From the NCBI GenBank assembly GCA_963837445.1, contig CAWINK010000022.1, forward strand, positions 496,001 through 560,000: 64,000 nt of DNA, in the 5' to 3' direction. Source of the stretch: JACVRW01 sp963837445. GTDB taxonomy: Bacteria > Actinomycetota > Thermoleophilia > Solirubrobacterales > Thermoleophilaceae. Below, piece after piece: positions 16,525-26,382 of this stretch. A program made the position numbers and the translations under genes. Within the stretch, counting starts at the first letter, position 1. Each line of letters starts with the position of its first letter. The notes beneath the pieces were generated by a model. That model was given only the letters and a program-made list of their open reading frames with translations. It was not told where the DNA came from and searched no databases.

Positions 16525-18117
16525 CTCCTGCTCGCGCAGCTCGATGCGCCGGATCTTCCCGGTGAGCGTCTTCGGCAGGTCGTCCACGAACTCGATCTCG
16601 CGCGGATAGGCGTACGCGGAGTGGCGCTCGCGCACGTGCGCCTTGATCTCCTGCGCGAGCTCGTCGCTCGGCTCGTGGCCGCCCGCGAGCACGATGAACG
16701 CCTTGACGATGTCGCCTCGCCGCTCGTCGGGCGAGGCCACCGCGGCGGCCTCCTTCACGGCCGGATGCTCGACGCAGGCCGACTCCACCTCGAACGGGCC
16801 GATGCGGTACCCCGCCGAGATGATCACGTCGTCGGCGCGCCCGGCGTACCAGACGTAGCCGTCCTCATCCATCGTCGCCGCGTCCTTCGTGTGGAACCAG
16901 TCGCCGCCGAACACCTCCTCGGTGTCCTCGGGACGGTTCCAGTAGCCGATCGGCCAGTGCGGGTTCGAGCGCGCACGCAGGCAGATCTCGCCTCGCTCGC
17001 CCGTGGGCAGCGGCTGCTCGTCCTCGTCGAGGATCGCCACCTCCCAGCCCGGCACCGGCCGCCCCATCGACCCCTCGCGCACCTCGCTGCCCGGGAAGTT
17101 GCCGCAGAGCGGGTAGCTCTCGGTGAGCCCGTAGTAGTCGAGCACGGTCACGCCGAACTGGTCGCGGAACCAGCGGATCACCTCTGGGTTGAGCGGCTCG
17201 CCCGCCGAGCACGTGATGCGCAGCCGCTCGAGCGGATAGCGGCTGCCCGCGTCCTCCACGCCGGTCATCGCGCGCAGCGCGGTGGGCGTCGTGAACATGT
17301 TCTCCACGCCGTGCTTTGACAGGAACCTCAGGTGCTCCTCCGGGTCGTAGCCGCCCTTGCGCGCCTGCACGAGCGCTACAGCGCCGTAGCGCCACGGCCC
17401 CAGCAGCGGGCAGATGCCCGCCGCCCACGCCCACTCGCCCGAGCCGTGGAAGAGCTCCCCGTCGCGCACGTCGTGGCAGAACTCGAACTCCTCGTGGGCG
17501 AGCAGGTAGCGGTGCGCGTGGAGGATGCCCTTGGCGAGCCCCGTCGTGCCCGAGGAGTAGTAGAGCTGGGCCGGGTCGTCGGCTGCCGTGTCGGCCAGCT
17601 CGTAGTCCGGCGAGGCAGCGTCCATCGCCGGCTCGAAGTCGTCGCCAATGACGAGCACTCGCTCGACGAGACCCTCGGGGATCCGCTCGCGATTCGCGGC
17701 GTCGGTCACGACGAGCCTCGCGCCCGAGTCGCGCAGCCGGTGCTGGATGCCCTCGTCCCCGTAGAGCACGGACATCGACAGCAGGATCGCGCCGCGCTTG
17801 TAGGTGCCGAGGAAGACCGCCGCGGTCTCGGGCAGGGAGGGCAGCAGCGTGGCCACGCGGTCGCCGCGCTCCACGCCCAGCGCCTCGAGCACGTTCGCGA
17901 AGCGGTTGGAGAGCTCCTGAAGCTCCCCGAAGGTCACCCGGCGCTCGTTCCCCTGCCAGTCCTCCCAGACCATCGCCAGGCGGTCTGGCTCGTGCTTGTC
18001 GCACACGTCGCGGGCGATGTTGTAGCGCTCCGGCACCTCCCAGCTGTGCGCGGCGCACATCTCCTCGTAGCTGCCGATCTCGTATTTGCGCAAGCTCACA
18101 GAGTGGAAGGGTTGCAT
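16474..18117 (-). CDS. AMP-forming acyl-CoA synthetase
   Basis: ANL-superfamily ligase of 547 aa that activates a carboxylic acid with ATP and forms the CoA thioester. The P-loop-like motif YYSSGTTGLAKGILHAH is near residue 180, the A5 block DYYGLTESYP, the A7 block DWFHTKDAATMDEDGYVWYAGRADD-like region and the catalytic lysine in PKTLTGKIRR near the C-terminus. The pattern is closest to acetyl/medium-chain acyl-CoA synthetases. I chose ATG at 18115-18117 (MQPFHSVSL) because the sequence upstream lacks family character. Overlaps the S15 gene at its 3' end. Confidence 0.88.
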   Translation of the reverse strand: MQPFHSVSLRKYEIGSYEEMCAAHSWEVPERYNIARDVCDKHEPDRLAMVWEDWQGNERRVTFGELQELSNRFANVLEALGVERGDRVATLLPSLPETAAVFLGTYKRGAILLSMSVLYGDEGIQHRLRDSGARLVVTDAANRERIPEGLVERVLVIGDDFEPAMDAASPDYELADTAADDPAQLYYSSGTTGLAKGILHAHRYLLAHEEFEFCHDVRDGELFHGSGEWAWAAGICPLLGPWRYGAVALVQARKGGYDPEEHLRFLSKHGVENMFTTPTALRAMTGVEDAGSRYPLERLRITCSAGEPLNPEVIRWFRDQFGVTVLDYYGLTESYPLCGNFPGSEVREGSMGRPVPGWEVAILDEDEQPLPTGERGEICLRARSNPHWPIGYWNRPEDTEEVFGGDWFHTKDAATMDEDGYVWYAGRADDVIISAGYRIGPFEVESACVEHPAVKEAAAVASPDERRGDIVKAFIVLAGGHEPSDELAQEIKAHVRERHSAYAYPREIEFVDDLPKTLTGKIRRIELREQELRSKRHDKAGATPAEP

Positions 18118-18175
18118 GCGTTCGACTACGGTCGCAAGAGCGATAAAGCTCGCCAGCAACCCAGAGGGGGAAAGC

Positions 18176-18469
18176 ATGCAGCTGTACGGGATTCGCAGGC
18201 GCAACGCCTGGGCCAACGCCGAGGAGCTCGAGGCCGCCGCCGGCCGCTCGACCGAAGAGGGGAACAAGCCCGACTCGGGCGTCCGCTGGATCCGGAGCTA
18301 CGTGCTCCAGGAGGACGACGGCACGCTCGGCACCTACTGCATCTACGAGGCCACGGGCCCCGACGCCATCCGCACGCACGCCGAGGCGGCCGGCTTTAGC
18401 GCTGACGAGATCAACGAGGTAGCGGACACGGTCATCATCCGGCCCGACCCGGTCGAGGCGACGGCCTAG
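18176..18469 (+). CDS. DUF4242 (nickel-binding-like) small protein
   Basis: Protein of 97 aa of the ferredoxin-like DUF4242 family: MQLYGIRRRNAW, then SGVRWIRSYVLQEDDGTLGTYCIYEA and a C-terminal HAEAAGFSADEINEV. The start is fixed by a strong ribosome site AGAGGGGG at about 18162-18169, seven bases before ATG 18176. The next gene, a BTAD-type regulator, begins 9 bp after its stop; small DUF4242 proteins often sit beside SARP/BTAD regulators. Biochemical role unknown; metal binding is annotated for some homologues but not shown by this sequence alone. Confidence 0.82.
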   Translation: MQLYGIRRRNAWANAEELEAAAGRSTEEGNKPDSGVRWIRSYVLQEDDGTLGTYCIYEATGPDAIRTHAEAAGFSADEINEVADTVIIRPDPVEATA

Positions 18470-18478
18470 CTAGCGACG

Positions 18479-20291
18479 ATGGAGGCTCCCGACCAGCTCG
18501 TAGTCAGGCTGCTCGGGACGCCCCACGTCGAGCGGAACGGCGAGGCGGTCGCTGCCCCTCGCGGGCGGAAGTGCTGGGCGCTGCTCGCATACCTCTTGTT
18601 GCGAGAGCGCCCAGTGTCTCGCCTGGCCCTCTCAGAGCTGCTCTTTCCCGACGCGGACGACCCGCTCCGAGCGCTCCGCTGGACCTTGGTGGAGCTGCGC
18701 CGCACCCTCGGTGGCTCCGAGGTCCTGCACGGAGATCCGCTCCAGCTCGAGCTACCCGCCGGGACGCGGGTGGACGTGCTCGAGCTGACGAGCGACTCGC
18801 CGTCGCTCTCGCTCGGGGACGGCGAGCTGCTCGAGGGCGCGGACTTCAGCGCCACTCCGGCCTTCGACTCCTGGCTGGGAGTCGAGCGGCGCAGGCTTGC
18901 CGGCATCTACGAGCAGCTGCTGCGAAACGAGGCCCTCAGCCGGCTCGCCGAGGGCGAGACCGGCGAAGCCGTGCGGCTCGCAGCCCTGTGCGTGGCACGC
19001 GACCCGCTCGACGAGAACCACCAGGAGCTGCTCGTGCGCTGCCTGGCGGCGAACGGCGACGAGCATGCCGCGCTCCGCCAGGCCGAGGCATGCGTGACGC
19101 TGTTCCGCGAGCAGCTCGGCCGCGAGCCCGGCCCGGCACTGCGCGAGGCCGCCCTTGCGAGCGTGCCGCTCGCGCCGCCCGGCGGCGGCGACGCGGCGGC
19201 CGCGCAGGCGCAGCTCGATGCGGGTCATGCCGCGATCGCAGCGGGCGCCGTTCAGCCCGGGATCGACTGCCTGCGCCTGTCGTGCGCGGAGGCCGAGGCA
19301 TCGGGGGACACCGCGCTGCACGCGCGCTGTCTCGTGGCACTCGGCACCGCGCTGGCCCATTCGGTGCGGGGCCGCGACGGCGAGGCCGCGGCGTCACTGC
19401 GGGCGGCTCTCACAATTGCCGGCCCAGCGCCCGAGCGCGAGACCGAGGTGGCGGCCTGCCGGGAGCTCGGGTTCGTGGAGTCTCAGGCGGGGCGGGTGAC
19501 CTCGGCCGGGCGCTGGCTGGCACGCGCGACCGAGCTCGCGACCACAGACGAGGAGCAGTGCAGCGTGCTCGCGGTGAGAGCGCTGACGCTGTCCGACCGG
19601 GCGTACTACGACGCGGCGATCAGGCTCGCCGACGAGAGCACGCAGCGCGCCCTTCAGGGGGGCGACCGCCGTACCGCCGCGTACGCGCTGTCGCTCGCCG
19701 GCCGCGTGCACCTGCTGCGCCGTGACGTGAGCGCGGCACAGGCGACCCTCTGGCGCTGCCTCACCCACGTGACCGCCGAGGGCTGGGTCAGCCTGCGCCG
19801 TGGGCGGAGATCATGCTCGCCGAGGTGGAGCTGATGAGCGGGCGCGCGGAGGCGGCTCGCGAACGGCTCGACACGGCCTACGAGCTGGCCTGCCGCCTCG
19901 GAGATCCGTGCTGGGAGGGAATGGGCGCGCGCGCCAACGGGCTTCTGCACCAGGCGAGCCGGCGACCTCGAGCTGGCCCGTGACTGGTTTGCCGAGGCGC
20001 GCCGGCGCGTCCTCACGCGTGTCGGACCGCTACGTGTGGGTCTACGCGCACAGCCTCGATGCCGCGGCCGGGGTGGCCATCGAGCTGGACGACCCCGAGG
20101 CGCGCGATCTCGTCTCCGAGCTGACCGAGGTGGCGGCCCGCTCCGGCATGCGCGAGCTGGTGGTGCGGGCCAGGATCCACGCCGGCCGGCTGGGTGACCC
20201 GGGTGCGCTCGAGGCAGCCGCGATGCTGGCCGCCGAGATCGACAATCCCGCGCTCGCGAGCCTGCTGCGTGAGCCCGCCCTGACGGCCTAG
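18479..20291 (+). CDS. BTAD/SARP-like transcriptional activator, C-terminal half frameshifted
   Basis: Regulator of about 600 aa after correction. The N-terminal winged helix reads LVVRLLGTPHVERNGEAV...RKCWALLAYLLL...SRLALSELLFPDADDPLRALRWTL in separate blocks, followed by the bacterial transcriptional activation domain (FDSWLGVERRRLAGIYEQLL, ENHQELLVRCLA, FREQLGREPGPALR). A TPR-like helical repeat region follows from about residue 245. From about 19795 the frame changes at least three times (near 19795, 19945 and 20010), each time continuing TPR-like sequence to the stop at 20289-20291. Either low sequence quality or decay. It probably activates neighbouring genes; the target is unknown. Confidence 0.75.
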
Positions 20292-21370
20292 GCGCGCGCG
20301 ACCGACAGCGGCGCCGGCACCTCGGCCTCGCCGAGCAGAGCATCCACCGCGATCCGGGCCGTGGCCGAACCGGTGGAGATGCCCCACGGCCCATGGCCGG
20401 CCGCGACCCATAGCCCCTCCTGGCCGGGGATCTCCCCCACGAGCGGGCGGCCGTCGAACGACTGCGGGCGCGCGCACGCCCGGACGCCGATCACCTTGGC
20501 TCGGCGCAGACCCGGCACGAACTCTGCTCCCGCGCGCCGCAACGTCGGCGCCCACGCGGGTGCGTCGGGCTTCTCCCCCAGGAACGTCGACCCCACCACG
20601 ACCTGCCCGTCGGCCGGGACCAGGCTGAAGATCGATGCCGTGCCGCCCGCGCCCACGGCCTCCACCCCCGCCTCCTCGAGGACGTGCCGGGGCGGCCCCT
20701 CCATCTCGATCTCGGCCACGACTCCCCATACCGGCACGATCGGCTGCCAGGCGCGGGTTGGGTCGATCACCTCAGGGGTCCAGGGCCCGGCGGTCACGAG
20801 CACGGCGGCGGCCGGCCGTCGCACCCCTGCCGCCAGCACGCCTCTGGCGCGCGCCCCGATCACCCACGGCCAGGCGGTCTCGCCCTCGTGGAAGCGCACG
20901 CCTGCGGCGTAGGCGCGCTTGGCGAACGCGCGCGTGGCCTCAGCCGGGCGCACCGGGTAGCCCGTCTCGAGCCGGCAGCCCCAGAGCCCGGGCCGCACCG
21001 CCGGCTCCACGGTTCGCAGCTCGTCCGGCTCGAGGAGAGCGGGCACCAGCTCCGGGCAATCCCGCGCGACCTCCGCCACGGACGGCTCGAGCACCTCGCG
21101 CTCGCGCGCGAGCATCAGCACCCCGGCCGGCTCGGCAGGCAGCTCGAAGTCGGCCAGCTCGCGGTAGTGGCGGAGCGTCTCCACGTGCAGGTCCCTCAGG
21201 ACCGGGTCGAAGGGGTGCTGCACCGAGCCCGAGTTGCGGCCCGACGCCGCGGCGCCCACCTGCTCGCCCTCGTAGAGATCCACGCGCACGCCCGCATCGG
21301 CAAGGAAGGCTGCCGCCGAGCAGCCCACGATGCCGCCGCCGATGATCGCCACGTCGGCCGGTGCGGTCAA
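20288..21370 (-). CDS. FAD-dependent D-amino-acid-oxidase-type oxidoreductase
   Basis: Flavoprotein of 360 aa in the DAO/glycine oxidase superfamily. The dinucleotide-binding motif VAIIGGGIVGCSAAAFLADAG is at the very N-terminus, followed by GRNSGSVQHPF and the C-terminal FAD-contact block WVAAGHGPWGISTGSATA. I choose the TTG at 21368-21370, which overlaps the upstream gene's stop (TTGA) and puts the Rossmann motif at residue 6; a longer start inside the upstream gene is less likely. Predicted to oxidise a secondary or primary amine. It lies directly after a spermidine-synthase-like gene, so polyamine oxidation is a reasonable guess, not shown. Confidence 0.83.
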   Translation of the reverse strand: MTAPADVAIIGGGIVGCSAAAFLADAGVRVDLYEGEQVGAAASGRNSGSVQHPFDPVLRDLHVETLRHYRELADFELPAEPAGVLMLAREREVLEPSVAEVARDCPELVPALLEPDELRTVEPAVRPGLWGCRLETGYPVRPAEATRAFAKRAYAAGVRFHEGETAWPWVIGARARGVLAAGVRRPAAAVLVTAGPWTPEVIDPTRAWQPIVPVWGVVAEIEMEGPPRHVLEEAGVEAVGAGGTASIFSLVPADGQVVVGSTFLGEKPDAPAWAPTLRRAGAEFVPGLRRAKVIGVRACARPQSFDGRPLVGEIPGQEGLWVAAGHGPWGISTGSATARIAVDALLGEAEVPAPLSVARA

Positions 21371-22896
21371 TCCCCGCCCGCGTAGTCCACGATCGACTTG
21401 TCGATCAGCCATTCGACCGGCGCCCGGTCGTCCGTGTAGACCTCGCCGCCGTCGAGCGGCGCGGCGAGGCGGCGGGCGGCGGCGAGCGCGGTGGGCCTGA
21501 GCGCGAGCGGGAGGCCCGGGACGGCCGAGCGCAGCCGATCCGGCGATAGCGGCGCCGCGCTCGCCACGAGCAGGGTGTTGGTGTCCTCGATCGGGTCGCG
21601 CATCACGTGCGGAAGCGCCTCTCCGATCGTGGCCGTGAGCACCTTCTCGAGGTCGTCCTCACCCTCGGGGTGGCCCACGTTGATGATCAGCACCCCGCCG
21701 GGCGCGAGCCGGTCGCGGACGGTCTCGAAGAACTCGACGGTCGCGAGATAGAAGGGGATGTACGGCTGGCGGTAGGTGTCGACCGAGATCACGTCGTAGC
21801 GCGCGTCGATGCGGCGCAGGAACGGGCGCGCATCCTCGTGGTAGAGGTGCAGGCGCGGGTTGTTCATGTCGAAGTACCTGCGCCCGATCTCGGACAGCTC
21901 GGGGTCGATCTCCACGGCGTCCACGCGCGTCGCGGGGAAGAACTCCTCATACGCGCGCGACGTGGTTCCGGCCGCGTTGCCGAGGATCGCCACCCGCCCT
22001 GGCCGCTCGGCGTCGCCCGCAAAATTCAGAACCAGATGACCGTCCCAGTAGTCCCCGGTGAGCACCGAGGACGGCCTGCGCGGCCCGCCGGGCCCGGCGT
22101 CGCACTCCGCCCGGCACGACGAGTGCTCCGCCTGGCCCTCGTTCAGCTCGAGCGAGCGTGCGCCGTCGTCCTCCTCGATCACACGCGCGTACTGATACTC
22201 GGTCTCGGCCTCGTGGATCACGCGGCCGCTCCCGTCGGTGTCGGCCTTGAGCGTGCCCACGGGCAGCGCTATCAGCGCGGCGATCGCCACCGGTGCGAGC
22301 GCCCAGCGGCGCACGGGGCGCAGGCCCCATACGGCCACGAGCGCTATGGCGAGCGCGAAGATCAGGAAGGTGCGGCGGGTGCCCACCAGCGGAATCAGGA
22401 GCAGCGCCGAGAGCAGCGTGCCCAGCAGCGAGCCGGCGGTGGAGAGCGCGTACAGGCGCCCGGCCACCGTGCCGGCCTCCTCGACCGAGTGCACCGCGAG
22501 CCGGATCGCCCATGGGGAGACGGTGCCGAGCAGCAGCACCGGCACGGCCACCAGCACGAGCACGGCGAGCAGCGAGCCCACGAACGCGCCGGCGGAGATC
22601 TCGTCGAGCGCGTCGACCGCCACGTCGAGCAGCGGGTCCGCCACGAACGGCACGAGCGCGAGCATCACCGCGGCGGACAGGGCCACGAGGCAGAGCGCGC
22701 GCATGTTCGGGTGGCGGTCGGCCAGCCGCCCGCCGAGCCAGTAGCCGACCGACAGCGCCACGAGGACCGTGCCGATCGTGTTCGCCCACACGATCGTCGA
22801 GGCGCCGAAGTAGGGAGCGAGCAGCCGCACGGCGGCGATCTCGGCGCCGAGCGAGCCCGTCCCCACCACGAACACGAGGAAGGGCAGAGGAGGCAC
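21367..22896 (-). CDS. Membrane-fused spermidine synthase-like protein
   Basis: Protein of about 509 aa in two parts. The N-terminal 220 residues form about seven hydrophobic helices (FLVFVVGTGSLGAEIAAVR, TIGTVLVALSVGYWLGG, LLAVLVLVAVPVLLLGTVSP). The C-terminal part is a spermidine-synthase-type Rossmann fold: VAILGNAAGTTSRA (usually GGGxG), VDAVEIDPELSEIGRRYF, RPFLRRIDARYDVISVDTYRQPYIPF. The glycine motif and catalytic residues depart from true SpeE, so aminopropyl transfer is unproven. The GTG at 22894-22896 overlaps the stop of the upstream gene by one base, and its own stop overlaps the FAD oxidase start, suggesting a three-gene leftward unit. Confidence 0.8.
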   Translation of the reverse strand: MPPLPFLVFVVGTGSLGAEIAAVRLLAPYFGASTIVWANTIGTVLVALSVGYWLGGRLADRHPNMRALCLVALSAAVMLALVPFVADPLLDVAVDALDEISAGAFVGSLLAVLVLVAVPVLLLGTVSPWAIRLAVHSVEEAGTVAGRLYALSTAGSLLGTLLSALLLIPLVGTRRTFLIFALAIALVAVWGLRPVRRWALAPVAIAALIALPVGTLKADTDGSGRVIHEAETEYQYARVIEEDDGARSLELNEGQAEHSSCRAECDAGPGGPRRPSSVLTGDYWDGHLVLNFAGDAERPGRVAILGNAAGTTSRAYEEFFPATRVDAVEIDPELSEIGRRYFDMNNPRLHLYHEDARPFLRRIDARYDVISVDTYRQPYIPFYLATVEFFETVRDRLAPGGVLIINVGHPEGEDDLEKVLTATIGEALPHVMRDPIEDTNTLLVASAAPLSPDRLRSAVPGLPLALRPTALAAARRLAAPLDGGEVYTDDRAPVEWLIDKSIVDYAGGD

Positions 22897-24960
22897 TACG
22901 GACCGGTGTACGGCGCGGCGTAGCACGGCTTGGCGCCGCACACGTCCACCACGCGACCGCCGACCTTCAGGAACTCGGACTTCTGCGTGCGCGCGCTCGG
23001 CGTGGAGCGCGGGTTCTCATGCGGATCGTCGCCCGTCCGGTTCGGCATGTTCGTCTGCGGCGGCGCGCTCGTGCCCTCGGTCTCCGTGCCGACCGTCCTG
23101 ACCGGGCCGGGGTCCCAGAACACGATCGCCGACCCGCTGAACGGGAAGCTCCCGATCGGCGGGATCAGCTGGAGGCGCGGCCAGGGCGAGCGCCCTGGAT
23201 CGAGCACGGGCCGGTAGGCGCGGGCGCCGATCGTGCGCGCCTCGACCTCGGCCGTCGATGTCCGACACCTGATGGTCTCCGAACGCCACGTGCATGAGCA
23301 CGTTGTGCCGCGGGGTGTCGGGCAGCGGGTCGGTGGTCATGTGGTGCGCGTACCCGTTCGCCTCGCCGCGGTCCCAGAGCAACTGGATCTGGGAGAGCCA
23401 CAGCTGGCGATCGATCACCTTCGGGTAGTTCGGGTAGATGATGGCCGCGTACACGTCGAAGTCCACGCTGCGCTGAAGCAGCGTGGAGTAGTTCATGCCC
23501 GGCACCCCGAGCGCCGCACGCTCGAAGTCGGGAGCACCGCCGTCAGGCCTCCGCCCATGATCCCGCCCTGGCTGTTGCCGTCGAAGAACAGGCGCGTGGT
23601 GTCGAGCACGCTGCTGGCCGTTCTTCTGGAAGGCCGCCTGGGCGCCAGGCCGGACGGGTGGATCATCGCGCGCCGAGGAAGAGCATGTTGAGGAAGCCCT
23701 GCTGCATGCGGTCGGCGACCGTGTTGAAGCCGGAGAAGTCCGAGAGCACCGACGACGATGTGCGGCGATGTCCTCGTTGGCGAACCCGGCCCACGGCGTG
23801 GCGCAGAACACGAAGTTGTGCTCGTTCGACATCGACTTCACGTTGCCCGCGTCGATCTCGCTCGGCCTCGCCGAGCAGTCCGTGGCCGTAGAGGGATGGG
23901 CGGGCCGGCAGCGGCGAGGCCGGGTCCAGGGCCGAACGCGGGATGTTGCACACGAACGGCGCGCTCATGACGCCGCATCTGACGCGGCAGCCCGCGCTTG
24001 TCGAAGCGGAAGCGGCCGCCCGGCGCGCACGCCTTGGTGAGGTAGCAAGGCACGACGATCCTGCCCTCGACCTTGCGCGCGATGCGGTCGTCCTCGGCGG
24101 GGGTGTAGTCGGTGACCGTGTCGATCACGACGGGCGGCGAGGAGCCGGCCACCGTGAGGTCCCTCAGGTTGGCGTCCCCCAGCGTCCCGAACGCGTGGTC
24201 GCGGATGTGGAGCATGCGGCCCGCGAGGCTGCGCTCGCTCGCCACGGTGAAGTCCCACGCGAGATAGAGGCTTGCGCGCCTCGACGCCCGCCTTCCCGAG
24301 CGCCTTGAAGATCTGCTCGAAGTTCCGGCGCCGGCCCTCGATCGGGCGCGCACCAGTGCGGATGCGGTCGCGATAGATGCGGAAGCCGCGCCCGGCCCTG
24401 ATCTCCCTGCCGCGCGCGTTCTTGAGATTGCGCAGCGCGACGATGTAACGCTCGCCCTCTCGAGGTTGCGCTCCGGAATCTAGATGGTCAGCACGCTATC
24501 GGCGCGCCTCCTGGCATTTGAGTCGATCTCCGCCCAGATCGGGTGCCGCTTGCCGGTGCGGGCGTTGATCAGCACCACCGGCGAGTTCTTGGCGAGGCCG
24601 CGGCTGAGGTCCGTGAGCGGCGGCAGCTTGCTGCGCTTCACGGCCGCCGGCGAGTCGAGCCCCGGAACCTTGGTGAGCATCGCGCTGCCGGGACTGAACC
24701 CGTCCGCGCGGTTCATGTCCGTGGGATCGATCGGCTTGCCGCTCTTGTTGCGCGGCATCGCCGACTTGGTGAGACTCAGTCGCAGCCCGGTATCCGTGCT
24801 CTTGTCGCGCTTCGTGAAGAGGTTGTTGGGCCACGGGAACTGGCAGACGGCCGGGTCCGTGAAGTCACACCCGGGCCGCACGTCGACGCCGGCGATCCGC
24901 TTTGCGGAAGCGCCGGCGGGGATGAGCAGCAGCAGCGTCAGCGCCGTCGAGGCGGTCGCG
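22896..24960 (-). pseudogene. Second copy of the secreted lipase-like hydrolase, many frameshifts
   Basis: Paralogue of the gene at 3754-5757. Matching pieces occur in order but in changing frames: signal-like region and CDFTDPAVCQFPWPNN (24480-24930), YLAWDFTVAS (about 24250), SLYGHGLLGE (about 23890), NEHNFVFCATPWAGF (about 23800), the hydrolase block GVPGMNYSTLLQRSVDFD (about 23490), GEANGYAHHMTTDPLP, and the tail QKSEFLKVGGRVVDVC (about 22960). I count at least six frame changes. No standard start codon precedes the signal region before an in-frame stop at 24978-24980. The density of shifts exceeds that of neighbours, so either a decaying gene or a very poor stretch of sequence. Confidence 0.7.
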
Positions 24961-25010
24961 AGTCCTCCAGAGGGCGATTACATCCGGAGGCCGGGCTAGT
25001 CTCGCCCGCA

Positions 25011-26297
25011 ATGGACCTCGCCGCCGCGGATCGCAGCTACCTGTGGCACCCCTTCACGCAGCAGCGGGGATGGGCGCAGGAGGACCCGGTGATCATCGAG
25101 CGCGGCGAGGGCACCGACCTCGTCGACGTTCAGGGCAACCGCTACATCGACGGCGTCTCGTCGCTCTGGTGCAACGTGCACGGCCACGCGCACCCCCGGA
25201 TCGACGCCGCGGTGCGTGACCAGCTCTCGAAGGTCGCCCACTCCACGATGCTCGGCCTGAGCCACCGCCCGGCGATCGAGCTGGCACAGCGCCTCGTGGG
25301 GCTCGCGCCGCCGGGCCTCACGCGCGTCTTCTACTCGGACTCGGGCTCCACGGCCACGGAGATCGCCCTCAAGATGGCCTTCCAGTACTGGCGCCAGCGC
25401 GGGCAGGACCGGCGCCGGTTCGTATCGCTGAAGATGGCCTACCACGGCGACACGATCGGCTCGGTGTCCGTGGGCGGGATCGACCTCTTCCACTCGATGT
25501 ACCACCCGCTCCTGTTCGACACGCTCAAGGCCGAGCCTGGCGACGCCGCGCACATGGAGCGCCTGCTCGCCGCACACGAGGGCGAGGTGGCTGCGGTGAT
25601 CATGGAGCCGCTCGTACAGGGTGCCGCCGGCATGCTCACGCATCCGCCCGGCTACCTGCGCGCGGTGCGCGAGCTGTGCGACCGCCACGGCGTGCTGCTG
25701 ATCCTCGACGAGGTGGCCACCGGCTTCGGCCGCACGGGCACGATGTTCGCGTGCGACCACGAGAGCGTGGCGCCCGACCTGCTCTGCCTGGCCAAGGGCA
25801 TCACGGGCGGGTACATGCCGCTGGCCGCCACGCTCGCCAGCGAGGAGATCTACGAGGGCTTCCTCGGCGAGCACGAGGAGTTCCGCACGTTCTTCCACGG
25901 CCACACCTACACGGGCAATCCGCTCGCGTGCGCCGCGGGGATCGCCACACTCGACGTGTTCCGCGAGGAGCGCACGCTCGAGGTCCTTCAGCCGAAGATC
26001 CGGCTGCTCGGCGAGCTGCTCGAGCCGATCGCCGCCCATCCCGCCGTGAGCGAGGTGCGCCGCTGCGGATTCATGGTCGGGATCGAGCTGCTGGAGCACC
26101 CGCTGCCGCTGCGGATCGGGCACCAGGTCACGCTCGAGGCGCGCCGGCGCGGAGCGATCATCCGCCCGCTCGGCGACGTGGTCGTGATGATGCCGCCGCT
26201 GGCCATCACGACGGACGACCTGAGCCGCCTCGTGGAGATCACGGCTGAGGCGATCGAGGCCGCCACGAACCCCGCAGCGCTGCGCGAAGCCGCCTAG
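25011..26297 (+). CDS. bioA: Adenosylmethionine-8-amino-7-oxononanoate aminotransferase
   Basis: PLP-dependent class III aminotransferase of 428 aa that converts KAPA to DAPA using SAM as amino donor. BioA marks: SYLWHPFTQQ near the N-terminus, SSLWCNVHGHAHP, YSDSGSTATEIALKMAFQYW, the PLP aspartate in LLILDEVATGFGRTG, the lysine in CLAKGITGGYMPL (about residue 265) and FFHGHTYTGNPLACA. WHPFTQ and the tryptophan-rich substrate region favour BioA over other class III enzymes. It is monocistronic and lies 11 kb from bioBFD. Confidence 0.93.
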   Translation: MDLAAADRSYLWHPFTQQRGWAQEDPVIIERGEGTDLVDVQGNRYIDGVSSLWCNVHGHAHPRIDAAVRDQLSKVAHSTMLGLSHRPAIELAQRLVGLAPPGLTRVFYSDSGSTATEIALKMAFQYWRQRGQDRRRFVSLKMAYHGDTIGSVSVGGIDLFHSMYHPLLFDTLKAEPGDAAHMERLLAAHEGEVAAVIMEPLVQGAAGMLTHPPGYLRAVRELCDRHGVLLILDEVATGFGRTGTMFACDHESVAPDLLCLAKGITGGYMPLAATLASEEIYEGFLGEHEEFRTFFHGHTYTGNPLACAAGIATLDVFREERTLEVLQPKIRLLGELLEPIAAHPAVSEVRRCGFMVGIELLEHPLPLRIGHQVTLEARRRGAIIRPLGDVVVMMPPLAITTDDLSRLVEITAEAIEAATNPAALREAA

Positions 26298-26302
26298 TCC
26301 AA

Positions 26303-26349
26303 CTACCTCAGACAGGCGATGGAGCCGCCGCCTACCTCAAAGGGGCGAT
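26303..26349 (+). promoter_or_regulatory. Two 18-bp direct repeats upstream of the subtilase gene
   Basis: The unit CTACCTCA-N4-GGCGAT occurs at 26303-26320 and again at 26332-26349, a 29-bp period (just under three helical turns). The two copies lie 34-80 bp ahead of the subtilase start at 26383. This spacing suits cooperative binding of a regulator. No known regulator is recognised. Confidence 0.4.
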
Positions 26350-26382
26350 CCCCGGGTTGCGGGGGCCGTCGAGGAAGCTTGT

